From Polyangium jinanense (lineage in GTDB: Bacteria; Myxococcota; Polyangia; Polyangiales; Polyangiaceae): a stretch of DNA of 64,000 bases. The notes under the pieces were generated by a model. That model was not told the origin of the DNA. It saw only the letters and a list, made by a program, of their open reading frames with translations, and made no database searches. A program made the position numbers and the translations under genes. The stretch covers positions 22,506 through 86,505 of the forward strand of contig NZ_JAGTJJ010000049.1 of NCBI RefSeq assembly GCF_028435365.1. The letters are read 5' to 3'. This document shows, piece after piece, positions 52,367-60,522 of this stretch (its first letter is position 1; every line of letters starts with the position of its first letter).

Positions 52367-53140
52367 GTGCGCCTTTCGCCCCTCGTGTTCGTCCTCGCCC
52401 TCTTCGCGGGCAGCCCGCGTCCGGCGTCGGCCGAGGCGCCCTCGGAGACCGTCACCGACAAGCGCCGCTGGTGCGCGGCCGAGCTTCCCGCGCTACCGAA
52501 CGAGGTCTGCTACTTCGTCCCGGAAAAACCCGCGCCCGGGCCGCGCACGCTCATCATTCACCTGCACGGCGTCGTCCAGCCCGACACGAACGATCAATGG
52601 AACTCGCAGCGCAACGCCGCGCGGGTGGGCGCGACGTACGGCCATACCGTGATCATGCCGCGCGGGCGCCGCGGGATCGGCCCGAAGACGATGGAGTCGT
52701 GGTGGGCCTGGCCGACGAGCATGGACGCGCGCCGGATCCACGAGGACGCGCTCGTCGCGGAATGGACGGCTGCGCGGCAAGCGCTGGAGCAAGCCGCGGG
52801 CAAACCTTTCGAGCGCGTTTACGTCTTCGGATTCTCGAACGGCGCGTATTACGCGACCTCGCTCGCGATGCGCGGCCGGCTCGACGTCGCGGGGTATGCG
52901 CTCTTCGCGGGCGGCTCGGGCGCGCCGTATCACGAGACGGAGGCGAAGGGGACGAAGAAACGGGCGCCGATCGTGGTCGCGTGGGGCGCGGGGGATCCTT
53001 CGCACGACAAGCAGCAGGCGCTCGCGAAGATGCTGAAGCGGATGCGCTGGCCGCACCTCGAGATCGGGCGTCCCCGCGCGGGCCACGCGATGACGGACGA
53101 GCAGGTCGAAAAGGCGCTCGCTTTCCTCGGCAGCCGCTGA
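52367..53140 (+). CDS. Secreted alpha/beta hydrolase
   Basis: 257 residues with a signal peptide (ending about ASAEAP) and an alpha/beta-hydrolase fold. The oxyanion strand is IIHLHGVVQPDTN, the nucleophile elbow is GFSNGAYYA (Ser in G-F-S-N-G), and the C-terminal catalytic His is in GHAMTDE. The start is GTG at 52367 with AGGG at 7 bases upstream. The family resembles feruloyl esterase/polyhydroxybutyrate depolymerase-like enzymes (dienelactone hydrolase superfamily), which act on ester bonds outside the cell. It is divergent from the RelE-like gene over a very short gap. The substrate is unknown. Confidence 0.8.
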   Translation: MRLSPLVFVLALFAGSPRPASAEAPSETVTDKRRWCAAELPALPNEVCYFVPEKPAPGPRTLIIHLHGVVQPDTNDQWNSQRNAARVGATYGHTVIMPRGRRGIGPKTMESWWAWPTSMDARRIHEDALVAEWTAARQALEQAAGKPFERVYVFGFSNGAYYATSLAMRGRLDVAGYALFAGGSGAPYHETEAKGTKKRAPIVVAWGAGDPSHDKQQALAKMLKRMRWPHLEIGRPRAGHAMTDEQVEKALAFLGSR

Positions 53141-53276
53141 CGTTTCATCGGTGCGTGATTTTTTTCCGAAATGGTGCTCGAGGACCATGTCTCGACGGGC
53201 ACACCCGAGGCTTCGTCGCAGGTCCACTTCATGCGCCGAGGTGCAACCGCGCCGGGGGATGTGCTAGTCTCGGCGC

Positions 53277-54578
53277 GTGGCGAAGGAACGGGGGCGCGAA
53301 CTTGGGGCGATCGCGGTCGCGATCGTCGCGCACGTGCTTTTCCTCGCCGTCGCCCCGCGTGGCCCGGCGCCGGGGGCCGAGGTGCTCGCGCCCCGCGTCG
53401 AGCCGTCGGCAGATACGACGGTCGATATCGAGGAGGAAGGCCCGCCCGGCACGGTGACGCGCGCGCCGGCTCCCGCGCTCGAGCAGGCGCCCACGCCCGA
53501 ACCGGCCCGCGCGGCCGTGCGTGCACCTGCGCCCGTGCCTGCGCCGGCGCCCGAATCCGCGCCCGCTCCCGCCCCTGAATCCGCTCCCGCTCCCGAATCC
53601 GCTCCCGCTCCCGAATCCGCCTCCGCGCCCGCGCCCGAATCCGCTCCCGCGCCCACGCCCGCCGCGCCGAGCCCTCCCGTCGACGAATACGGCGGCGCGC
53701 CCGCGCCCGCGCCCGTCGTCGGCGCCCTTCCCGGTCTGGGCTCGCCGGTCTGGGCCGTCCCGGGCGTTGTCCCCGGCGCGCCGGCGGCGCGGCCCGCGCC
53801 CACCACCATCGAGGCGCCGCGCCCCGTCGATTCCGACATCGCGAGCCGCGTCATCGCCGGCACCCTCCACAACAAGGACAAATCCACCGGCATCGACGTC
53901 CCCGCGGCCGGCGTGGTCGCCTCCACCATTGCTAACGCCGTCCGCGGCTCGGCGGTCAAGGACGCCCGCGCCACGTTCGAGGTCAAACTCGACGCGCAAG
54001 GCAAGGTCGAGGGCGTTCGCCTCGTCAGCACCACGGACGCCAATGCGAACCACTGGACCGGCGTCGTGGAGGCCGTGAAGAGCGGCCTTGCCGCGCGGTC
54101 CTTGCAAATGGGCCCGGACAAACAGGGCGTCACGGTCGTCGTCAAGATCGAATCGAAGGTCCAGTATCCGGCCGGCAGCAAGGTGAAGGGCGAGATCAAG
54201 CCGCTCTGCGCGAACGAGGTCATCGAGCAGCTCGCGCAGGCGATCCAGGACGGGATGTCGCAGGGCGGCGGCGGTGGCTACACGCGCGGCGTGCGCGACG
54301 ATCAGGGCCGGTTCATCCCGTACAGCGACCTCGACGAGGAACGCAAGCGCCTCTTTTGCATTCCGATCGGCATCGCCGGCGGGGGCGACCTTTCGAATTT
54401 CGGCGCCCACATGTACAACGTCGTGAGCTCGTCGTTCACGATCAAGCGCGCCGGAGAGCAAGCCTTGCCCGCGGATACGCCGCTGCCCGTGGATCGGAGC
54501 GCCCCGTGGGTCCCCGCCGCGCCGGGCAAGACGCGACCGCCGCCTCCGCCGAAGAAAAAGAAGAAAAAGAAGCGGTGA
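53277..54578 (+). CDS. TonB-like energy transducer with Pro/Ala spacer
   Basis: 433 residues. One N-terminal membrane helix (residues 10-28, AIAVAIVAHVLFLAVAP) is followed by a long Pro/Ala/Glu spacer with PAPES repeats. The C-terminal half has a TonB-like conserved strand-helix (ATFEVKLDAQGKVEGVRLVSTTDANANHWTG) and ends in a Lys-rich tail (PPPPPKKKKKKKR). The GTG start at 53277 is the first in-frame start before the helix. TonB proteins transmit proton-motive force to outer-membrane transporters; no ExbB/ExbD genes are adjacent. The C-terminal domain is distant from classical TonB, so another periplasm-spanning role is possible. It is convergent with a YbaY-like lipoprotein gene. Confidence 0.7.
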   Translation: MAKERGRELGAIAVAIVAHVLFLAVAPRGPAPGAEVLAPRVEPSADTTVDIEEEGPPGTVTRAPAPALEQAPTPEPARAAVRAPAPVPAPAPESAPAPAPESAPAPESAPAPESASAPAPESAPAPTPAAPSPPVDEYGGAPAPAPVVGALPGLGSPVWAVPGVVPGAPAARPAPTTIEAPRPVDSDIASRVIAGTLHNKDKSTGIDVPAAGVVASTIANAVRGSAVKDARATFEVKLDAQGKVEGVRLVSTTDANANHWTGVVEAVKSGLAARSLQMGPDKQGVTVVVKIESKVQYPAGSKVKGEIKPLCANEVIEQLAQAIQDGMSQGGGGGYTRGVRDDQGRFIPYSDLDEERKRLFCIPIGIAGGGDLSNFGAHMYNVVSSSFTIKRAGEQALPADTPLPVDRSAPWVPAAPGKTRPPPPPKKKKKKKR

Positions 54579-54603
54579 GCTTCGGGCTCGGTGCGCGACG
54601 CGC

Positions 54604-55101
54604 TTATTTGCCGGCCCTCGGATCCACGGGGATCACCTCGACCTCGACGGGGCCGGGTTTTTGCCCTTTGACGTAGACCCGCGGCAGATCCTTGACCGAA
54701 TACCAGAAGTTCCCGTCCGGCGCGGCGATGAAGCCGCTGATCGTGTAATTGTCGAACGGGTCGAACTTGGATTGATCGGCCTGAATCTCGAACGCGTAGG
54801 GCGCCGGCCCCGAGAGCTTCTTTTTGATCTTCCCGAGCTCCACGCGCTCCGTCTTGCGGATGTTGCCGCCGGAGAGCGTCAGGATGAGCTCGAAATCGGG
54901 GGATTCGATCGGCTTTGCATTCTCGGCCAGACGAACGAGGCCGGTGATGGTGCCGCCCGTCCACTCGGATTGCTCCACCGGCGCGTCGTCGACCGGCGGC
55001 GTGGAGGGCAACGTTGATTCGGGCGTCGCGGGCTCGGGCTCGGCCGAGCCTCCGCATCCAAGAAAGGTGACGGCGGCCAGGATGATCACGAAGGGCTTCA
55101 C
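54604..55101 (-). CDS. YbaY-like lipoprotein
   Basis: 165 residues starting at GTG 55101 (AAGGG lies 7 bases upstream). The signal ends in VTFLGC (lipobox). The mature part begins with a Pro/Glu-rich linker and a small beta domain (TGGTITGLVRL...LILTLSGGNIRK...PYAFEIQADQSKFDPFDNYTISGFIA...VEVEVIPV). The strand order resembles the YbaY/YscW family of lipoproteins, and no catalytic site is evident. It lies 10 bases downstream of the large lipoprotein gene and ends the operon. Confidence 0.6.
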   Translation of the reverse strand: MKPFVIILAAVTFLGCGGSAEPEPATPESTLPSTPPVDDAPVEQSEWTGGTITGLVRLAENAKPIESPDFELILTLSGGNIRKTERVELGKIKKKLSGPAPYAFEIQADQSKFDPFDNYTISGFIAAPDGNFWYSVKDLPRVYVKGQKPGPVEVEVIPVDPRAGK

Positions 55102-55111
55102 CCGGCATCCC

Positions 55112-56734
55112 TTATCGCGACGGCGCGGGCCGTTCAACCGATGGGACGCGTTTCTGCCTTTCAATATCTTTCACCGTCTCGAGCGCCTGAATCTGCGCAT
55201 CGAGCGTCTGCCGCTGCCTGCGCAGCCGCTCGATTTGGGCGAGCGTATCGACCGTGGCGAGGTCCGGCTCCTTCGCGGCGGTGTCGACCATGCTCGCGAC
55301 CCCGAGCGCGCTGCTCGCGCTGGCGAGCCCGTCCGCGACCGCGCCGGTCGCGCTCGGGAAGGTCGAGGCGCTGCTCTGCTCCAGCCGGACGAGGCGGCCT
55401 TTCGTGTCGAACCCGAGCGCGAGCCTACGCTTGGCAAAGGCAGCCGGATCAAAAGAGACCGTCGCCGGAGACTCGCGTGGATCCATCACATCGATGATCC
55501 GCGCGTCCACGATACGAATCCCCTCGTACGATTCGCCGATCCGCCCTTCGTCCGGATCCGCGATCTTCCCTTGCGAAAGCAGCCGCAGCGTGGCCGCGCG
55601 TGACGGACGATAAAACACGCGCCCTTCCGCGACTTCCTCCTCGACCGGCGCCGCGCTCGTCGGTTTTTTCGGCGGCGCGCCCCGGTCCGGAGTCAAGGCG
55701 ATCGCGATACGGGTCGCGTTCCACAGCTCCAGCATGGCCGGGTGCTTCGCGAGCTTCGCCGGCACGTCGGCCGATTTCGTCCCCTCGGGGAGCGTGGCTT
55801 CTTCGGGGATCTCCGCGACGTCGAAAACCCGCACGACGTCCCGCGTGATCGACTCCGGCGCGAACCGTTGCTCCTCCGCGAACGCCTGGAGCCGGGCCTC
55901 GAACGCGGAGGTCACCTCCTTGCGTTCTTCGAGGGCCGCGCGGAGCGAGGCGTCGAGCAAGGCGCGCTTCGATTCGAGCGCGGCGAGCTCCTTCGCGTCC
56001 GCGGCGCCGATCTTGTCCTCGACCTCCTTCTTCGTTTTCCGGCGCTCGCTCGTGATGGCGTCGAGCTCGTGTCCGCGCAAGAAGAGCTTTCGGCCCTCCG
56101 CATTCGCGGCGAGGAAATACAAGGTCTGCATGGGCAAACCTTCGAGGTCCTCGCACGGGAACTTTGCAGCGGAGGGATCGGCGCGGAGCTTTCCACAAAC
56201 GAACGTCCGCGCGGCCTCGGTCCCGCGATCCGCGAGCCCGACCAAAAAGCCCGCAATGGTGGCCGCCGCTTCCAGCGTATCGGCGACGACCTGCCCCTCG
56301 CGCCCCGCGCTCTCCATGTTGATCGACTTGAGCAAGCCATTGCCATACGTCTCGACGGCCAGCGAATCGTCGGACGTGCGGCCCGGTTCGAGGTGGAGCG
56401 CATAAAACTCCCGCGTGTCCGGCACGTGCAGGACCGTGACCGTCGCCGCGCTCTGCTCCACGTCGAACGGCAGGCTCTTCACCTTGAATTCGTACAGCCC
56501 CGCGTCGTTTTTCTCGTACGAAACGCTCCTCCGCGACGTCAGCGTGGTCCGGACGCTGACCTCGATCAGCGTCTTCGGCAGGTGATACCGGATCCCCTCG
56601 GGCGCGGCTTCCCCGTACGCGTGCGGGCCGCTCCCGATCATACGCGTGCCCCCGCAGCCGAAGGCGGGCAGGGCTGCGAGCGCCGCTGCGAGGACGAAAA
56701 ACCGTGCCGCGCGTGTCGCCTCATCGATTCGCAT
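55112..56734 (-). CDS. Large lipoprotein downstream of CHAT-like protease
   Basis: 540 residues. The lipobox is in ALPAFGC. The mature protein starts with a beta domain similar in pattern to DUF4831 (GIRYHLPKTLIEVSVRTTLT). A helical middle with coiled-coil character follows (ERRKTKKEVEDKIGAADAKELAALESKRALLD), then a further alpha/beta region and a C-terminal coiled coil (LAQIERLRRQRQTLDAQIQAL). It has no enzymatic motif. The start ATG overlaps the CHAT gene stop by one base (TGATG), so it is coupled to that protease. It may be its substrate or its membrane anchor (inference). Confidence 0.65.
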   Translation of the reverse strand: MRIDEATRAARFFVLAAALAALPAFGCGGTRMIGSGPHAYGEAAPEGIRYHLPKTLIEVSVRTTLTSRRSVSYEKNDAGLYEFKVKSLPFDVEQSAATVTVLHVPDTREFYALHLEPGRTSDDSLAVETYGNGLLKSINMESAGREGQVVADTLEAAATIAGFLVGLADRGTEAARTFVCGKLRADPSAAKFPCEDLEGLPMQTLYFLAANAEGRKLFLRGHELDAITSERRKTKKEVEDKIGAADAKELAALESKRALLDASLRAALEERKEVTSAFEARLQAFAEEQRFAPESITRDVVRVFDVAEIPEEATLPEGTKSADVPAKLAKHPAMLELWNATRIAIALTPDRGAPPKKPTSAAPVEEEVAEGRVFYRPSRAATLRLLSQGKIADPDEGRIGESYEGIRIVDARIIDVMDPRESPATVSFDPAAFAKRRLALGFDTKGRLVRLEQSSASTFPSATGAVADGLASASSALGVASMVDTAAKEPDLATVDTLAQIERLRRQRQTLDAQIQALETVKDIERQKRVPSVERPAPSR

Positions 56735-57381
56735 CAGAGAATCACCATCGTCCCGAGCGTCTGCCGCATGTCTCGCAGGTCCTGCGCATACCCCGGCGGC
56801 GCCGTCACCAGCCATTGCTCGACGCGTCCGAGCCAGCGCGTACGAATCTCGCCTACGACCTTCGGATCGGGCGTCTCGACGACCGCGCGCACGGTCTCGG
56901 CGTCGAACTCGCGCCACCGCTGCCGCCCCTCCGGCGAATGCCAGCGCGGTTTGCCCTCGAACCCGACGACGAGACGCGCCCCGAGCCCCGCGAGCCGCGA
57001 AAAAAGCGGTCCCGCGCCCGTATCGCAGCACATGAAATGCAAGGCGCGGTTCTCCGCCCAGAGCCTGAGCTCGTCCGCGGGGAAATCGTCGGCGAGGAGG
57101 AGGCCTTTGGGCGAATTCGTGTCGAGGACCCGGCTCGGCTCGCCGTGCGAGGTCACGAGGATCGCCGCATAAGGTCGCCCCTCTTCCGCGGCGGCGCGAA
57201 GCGCGGCGAGGACGGTGCTGCGCTCGGTGAGCGTGCGCCCGAAGCGCACGACGCGGCCGCCGAGGCCCGCATACAGCGAATCCCGCATCCGCTGAATCTC
57301 GACCGTATCCTCGTCGTACGCGCTGTCGATCGAGAGGACGCGGCGTTCGATCCGCGGGCCGGATTCTACGGGCACCGTCAT
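56734..57381 (-). CDS. CHAT-like cysteine protease (caspase-fold)
   Basis: 215 residues. The caspase-type dyad is readable as His79 in LVTSHGEP and Cys119 in HFMCCDTGAG, the latter close to the CHAT pattern C-E-T-G. The strands around them (YAAILVTSHG, RALHFMCCDTG) have the hydrophobic profile of a caspase fold. No signal peptide or accessory domain is present, so it is cytoplasmic as read. CHAT proteases are often triggered by a sensor and cleave protein partners, including gasdermins and other effectors. It sits between a predicted metal-dependent hydrolase (4-base overlap) and a coupled lipoprotein (1-base overlap). The substrate and trigger are not visible. Confidence 0.65.
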   Translation of the reverse strand: MTVPVESGPRIERRVLSIDSAYDEDTVEIQRMRDSLYAGLGGRVVRFGRTLTERSTVLAALRAAAEEGRPYAAILVTSHGEPSRVLDTNSPKGLLLADDFPADELRLWAENRALHFMCCDTGAGPLFSRLAGLGARLVVGFEGKPRWHSPEGRQRWREFDAETVRAVVETPDPKVVGEIRTRWLGRVEQWLVTAPPGYAQDLRDMRQTLGTMVIL

Positions 57382-58193
57382 GCCATGCCCTTCGCTTCGA
57401 GCCATTGCCGCGCGAGGCCGTCGATCTCGGCTTCGAGCGGATGGAAATCGCGACGGAGATAGGACTTGATGCCCCGCAAAAACACGCGCTGGCCGATCGG
57501 ATGCTCGCGGAGCTTGCGCAACTCGGCCCGAAGATCGACGTTGCCGCGGCGGCGGTCCTGTTCGAGGAGCACGAGCGTCCCGGCGATCCAGAAGGCCGCC
57601 AGCGTGGAAGCGGCGAGGGCCATCCCGGCGACGCGCAGGGCATAACTCGGCGCCACCGTGCCGAGCACGTCGAACGCGACGGCGCGGTGCTCGATCTCCT
57701 CAGCCGCGTGCCAGAAGAGCAGGTCGCGCAGCGCCGGGTGGGCCCGCTCGAGGAAGCGCTCGCGGAGCGCGTTCTCGGCCATGATGGCCGTGAAATGTTC
57801 GGCCGCCGCGGTGACGGCGAGGCGGAACGCGGGCGGGAACGCAGGCTCGAGGATGCCGTACGCGATCTTCTCGTAGACACGGAGGAACGGCTTGATCTCG
57901 TAGCCCTGCTCTTCGAGACGCTCGAAGAAGCGCTCGTGCGTGCGGGCGTGGCGGCCCTCCTGGGCGAAGAAGCCTTTCACCTGGGCGCGGAGCGCGGGGT
58001 CTTCGAGTTTGTCGAGGTAATGGTGGACGCTGCGCACGAAAAAACGCTCGCCCGCCGGGAACAGCAGATTGACGCCGTTCGCGATGTGGGTCGCGAGCGC
58101 GTTGCCCCCGAACCAGTGGCGCGGGACGGTCTCGTCGAAGTCGAGACCGGGATCACGAGGCTTGATGGCGGGGCGTTCGTGGGAGGTCTGCAT
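57378..58193 (-). CDS. Predicted metal-dependent hydrolase (PF10118-like)
   Basis: 271 residues, mostly alpha-helical. Conserved Glu/His residues EGRHARTHERFFE and WHAAEEIEHRAVAFDV look like a di-metal site within a helical bundle, as in PF10118 proteins. One hydrophobic stretch at about residues 183-205 may be membrane-associated. The start at 58193 follows AGGA by 7 bases; the ATG 51 bases upstream has no advantage. It is the first gene of the four-gene operon and overlaps the CHAT gene by 4 bases. PF10118 members have no fully established reaction. Confidence 0.75.
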   Translation of the reverse strand: MQTSHERPAIKPRDPGLDFDETVPRHWFGGNALATHIANGVNLLFPAGERFFVRSVHHYLDKLEDPALRAQVKGFFAQEGRHARTHERFFERLEEQGYEIKPFLRVYEKIAYGILEPAFPPAFRLAVTAAAEHFTAIMAENALRERFLERAHPALRDLLFWHAAEEIEHRAVAFDVLGTVAPSYALRVAGMALAASTLAAFWIAGTLVLLEQDRRRGNVDLRAELRKLREHPIGQRVFLRGIKSYLRRDFHPLEAEIDGLARQWLEAKGMA

Positions 58194-58356
58194 GGCCGAG
58201 TCCTGGGACGATTCGAGGGTACCCTCACGTCCTTGCCGGGTCAACGCGATGCTCCCGAGAATCGCGGCAAGCCGGATGCTCCGCGGGGCAGGCTTTCGCC
58301 TCGCGTGATCCGGCCATTTTCATCGCGGCCAACTTGCGCCAAACTCGCGCCCCGCG

Positions 58357-59862
58357 ATGTACGCCCGAAGCGCACTCCTCCTCGCCACGCTCTCGCTCGC
58401 GGCCTGCTCGGCCGCGGAAACCCCGGCCCCCGAGCGCATCCCCGCGCCCGCCGCCGCGACCGCGACCGCCTCCGCTGCCGCCGCCGCGCCCGCGACCGCC
58501 TCCGCTGCCGCTCCCGCGCCTGCCCCCGTCCCACGCGATCCGAACGTGGACAAACTCCAGCTCGCCGCGCAGGTCGACTCGCATGCGTACGACATGGTTC
58601 GTTCGCTCGTCGACGAGGTCGGGCCGCGGCTCGCGGGGTCGCTCGGGGACAAGGCCGCCGTCGCCTGGGCCCTCCGGACCATGAAGGAAAAAGGGCTCGA
58701 AAACGTGCGCGCCGAAAAGGTCATGGTCCCGCATTGGGAGCGTGGTGCCGAGAGCGGGCGGATCGTCGCGCCGTACGCCCACACCCTCGCGATCGCCGCG
58801 CTCGGCGGGAGCATCGGGACGCCCGCGAAGGGCCTCGAAGGCGAGATCGTCATGGTCGAGTCGCTCGACGCCATGGCCGCCATGGACGAGGCCAAGGTCA
58901 AGGGCAAGATCGTCTTCTACTCGGCCCCCACGACCCGCACGAAAGACGGCTCGGGCTACGGCAAGGTCGCCGGGATCCGGTACCGCGGCGCGATCGCCGC
59001 CGCGAGGAAAGGCGCGATCGGCGTGCTCCTCCGCTCGATCGGCACAGACCACGACCGGCTTCCCCACACGGGCGGCATGGTCTACGACAAGGACGTCCCC
59101 AAGATCCCGGCCGCCGCGGTCTCCGTGCCCGACGCGGAGCTCATCGCGCGGCTGGTCGGTCAGGGCAAACCCGTGCGCGTGAGCTTCTCGCTCGGCGCGA
59201 AGCTCTTGCCCGACGCCGAGAGCGCGAACGTGATCGGCGAGGTGAAGGGGCGCGAGAAGCCCGACGAGATCGTCCTGCTCGGCGCGCACCTCGACGCATG
59301 GGACCTCGGGCAAGGCGCGATCGACGACGGCGCCGGATGCGCGGCCGTCGTCGAGGCCGCGCGGCTCGTGCTCGGCCTCGGCGCGCGGCCGCGGCGCACG
59401 ATCCGCGTGGTGCTCTTCGCCAACGAGGAGAACGGCCTGCGCGGCGCGGTCGCGTACGCCAAGGACCACGCGGCCGAGCTCGACAAACACCAGCTCGCCC
59501 TCGAGATCGATCTCGGCGCGGGCCGCGTGCACATGACGCGGTTCCTCGTCGCGGAAGGCGCACGGCCCGTGACCGAGCGGATCGCGAGCCTCCTCTCGCC
59601 GCTCGGGATCCAGTACGACAAGGGCCCGGCGCACGGCGGCGCCGACCTCATCCCACTGCACGCCGCGGCCGTGCCGATCGTGGATCTGCACCAGGACGCG
59701 ACGAAGTACTTCGACGTGCACCACACGGCGAACGACACGCTCGACAAGGTCACGAAGGAGGATCTCGATCAAGTCGTCGGGGCCGTGGCCACGGTTGCAT
59801 GGGCGGCTGCCGACGCGGAGGAGACGTTCGCCCGCGTGCCGGAAGAGCTGCGAAAGCGCTGA
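58357..59862 (+). CDS. M28 family metallopeptidase lipoprotein
   Basis: 501 residues. The signal ends in SLAAC (lipobox) and is followed by an Ala/Pro-rich spacer of about 40 residues. The core has the M28 aminopeptidase zinc-ligand pattern: GAHLDAWD (His, Asp), IDDGAG (Asp), NEENG (Glu-Glu), EIDLGAG (Asp) and VHHT (His). This gives a di-zinc exopeptidase that removes amino acids or dipeptides, outside the cell or in the periplasm. A protease-associated-like insert lies between the N-terminal spacer and the core. The gene is unaccompanied by partners and is followed by a small lipoprotein gene. Confidence 0.9.
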   Translation: MYARSALLLATLSLAACSAAETPAPERIPAPAAATATASAAAAAPATASAAAPAPAPVPRDPNVDKLQLAAQVDSHAYDMVRSLVDEVGPRLAGSLGDKAAVAWALRTMKEKGLENVRAEKVMVPHWERGAESGRIVAPYAHTLAIAALGGSIGTPAKGLEGEIVMVESLDAMAAMDEAKVKGKIVFYSAPTTRTKDGSGYGKVAGIRYRGAIAAARKGAIGVLLRSIGTDHDRLPHTGGMVYDKDVPKIPAAAVSVPDAELIARLVGQGKPVRVSFSLGAKLLPDAESANVIGEVKGREKPDEIVLLGAHLDAWDLGQGAIDDGAGCAAVVEAARLVLGLGARPRRTIRVVLFANEENGLRGAVAYAKDHAAELDKHQLALEIDLGAGRVHMTRFLVAEGARPVTERIASLLSPLGIQYDKGPAHGGADLIPLHAAAVPIVDLHQDATKYFDVHHTANDTLDKVTKEDLDQVVGAVATVAWAAADAEETFARVPEELRKR

Positions 59863-59907
59863 ACTACGCGCTTTTCGAGGGCGACCGCGCCGGCCTATAG
59901 TCGCCCG

Positions 59908-60522
59908 ATGCGAATCGGTATCGGCTGGAAAATGCTCGTCCTCGGGACGTTCTTGGGGCTCGTCGCGTGCAGCATGGAGGAGCCCCCTCCCAACAACACG
60001 ACGAGCGGCACGGGCGGCAGCGGCGGCGGCGAGCCGAAGCTGCCCCCGGCGCGGTGCGGCGAGATGTGCGATCACGTCTCGCAGATCAACTGCTTCGTGT
60101 GGGCGGACTGCGCGGAGGATTGCGCGGCCTACCTCGACGCGGGCGAGGCGTGCGAAAGCGCGTTCGAAACCCTGCTCGGCTGCTGGGCGGATCAGAAAGC
60201 GGATTTCACGTGTATGCCGTCGCAGGTCGTGCCGCCGGCCGGCTGCAAGGCCCAAGAGGACGCGTTCCGGGCCTGCGCGCAGGGACAAACGCGGAGCGAT
60301 ACGGCCGCGTGCACGGGGCAAAGCGGCACGGACGCCCCCGACGCATGTACGAGCGCGACAACCTGCGCCGGGGTCGGCGAGTTACGCGCGTCGTGCGCGC
60401 GGCTCGCCGACGGGACGTGGCAGTGCGCCTGCCGCTCGAATACCTCCCTGCTCGGGACGTGCACGGAGCCTTCGGGCCAATGTGACAATCAAGAGGGTTG
60501 CTGCGCGGCATTCTTTTACTGA
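59908..60522 (+). CDS. Small Cys-rich lipoprotein
   Basis: 204 residues. The signal ends in GLVAC (lipobox). A short GGSGGGEP tether is followed by a Cys-rich helical domain (CGEMCDHVSQINCFVWADCAEDCAAYLDAGEACESAFETLLGC), then a second Cys-rich part ending in GCCAAFFY. At least 18 Cys residues would be oxidised on the surface. Its last 7 bases overlap the convergent foreign-looking gene, so both stops are intact. The function is unknown. It follows the M28 gene by 45 bases on the same strand. Confidence 0.75.
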   Translation: MRIGIGWKMLVLGTFLGLVACSMEEPPPNNTTSGTGGSGGGEPKLPPARCGEMCDHVSQINCFVWADCAEDCAAYLDAGEACESAFETLLGCWADQKADFTCMPSQVVPPAGCKAQEDAFRACAQGQTRSDTAACTGQSGTDAPDACTSATTCAGVGELRASCARLADGTWQCACRSNTSLLGTCTEPSGQCDNQEGCCAAFFY

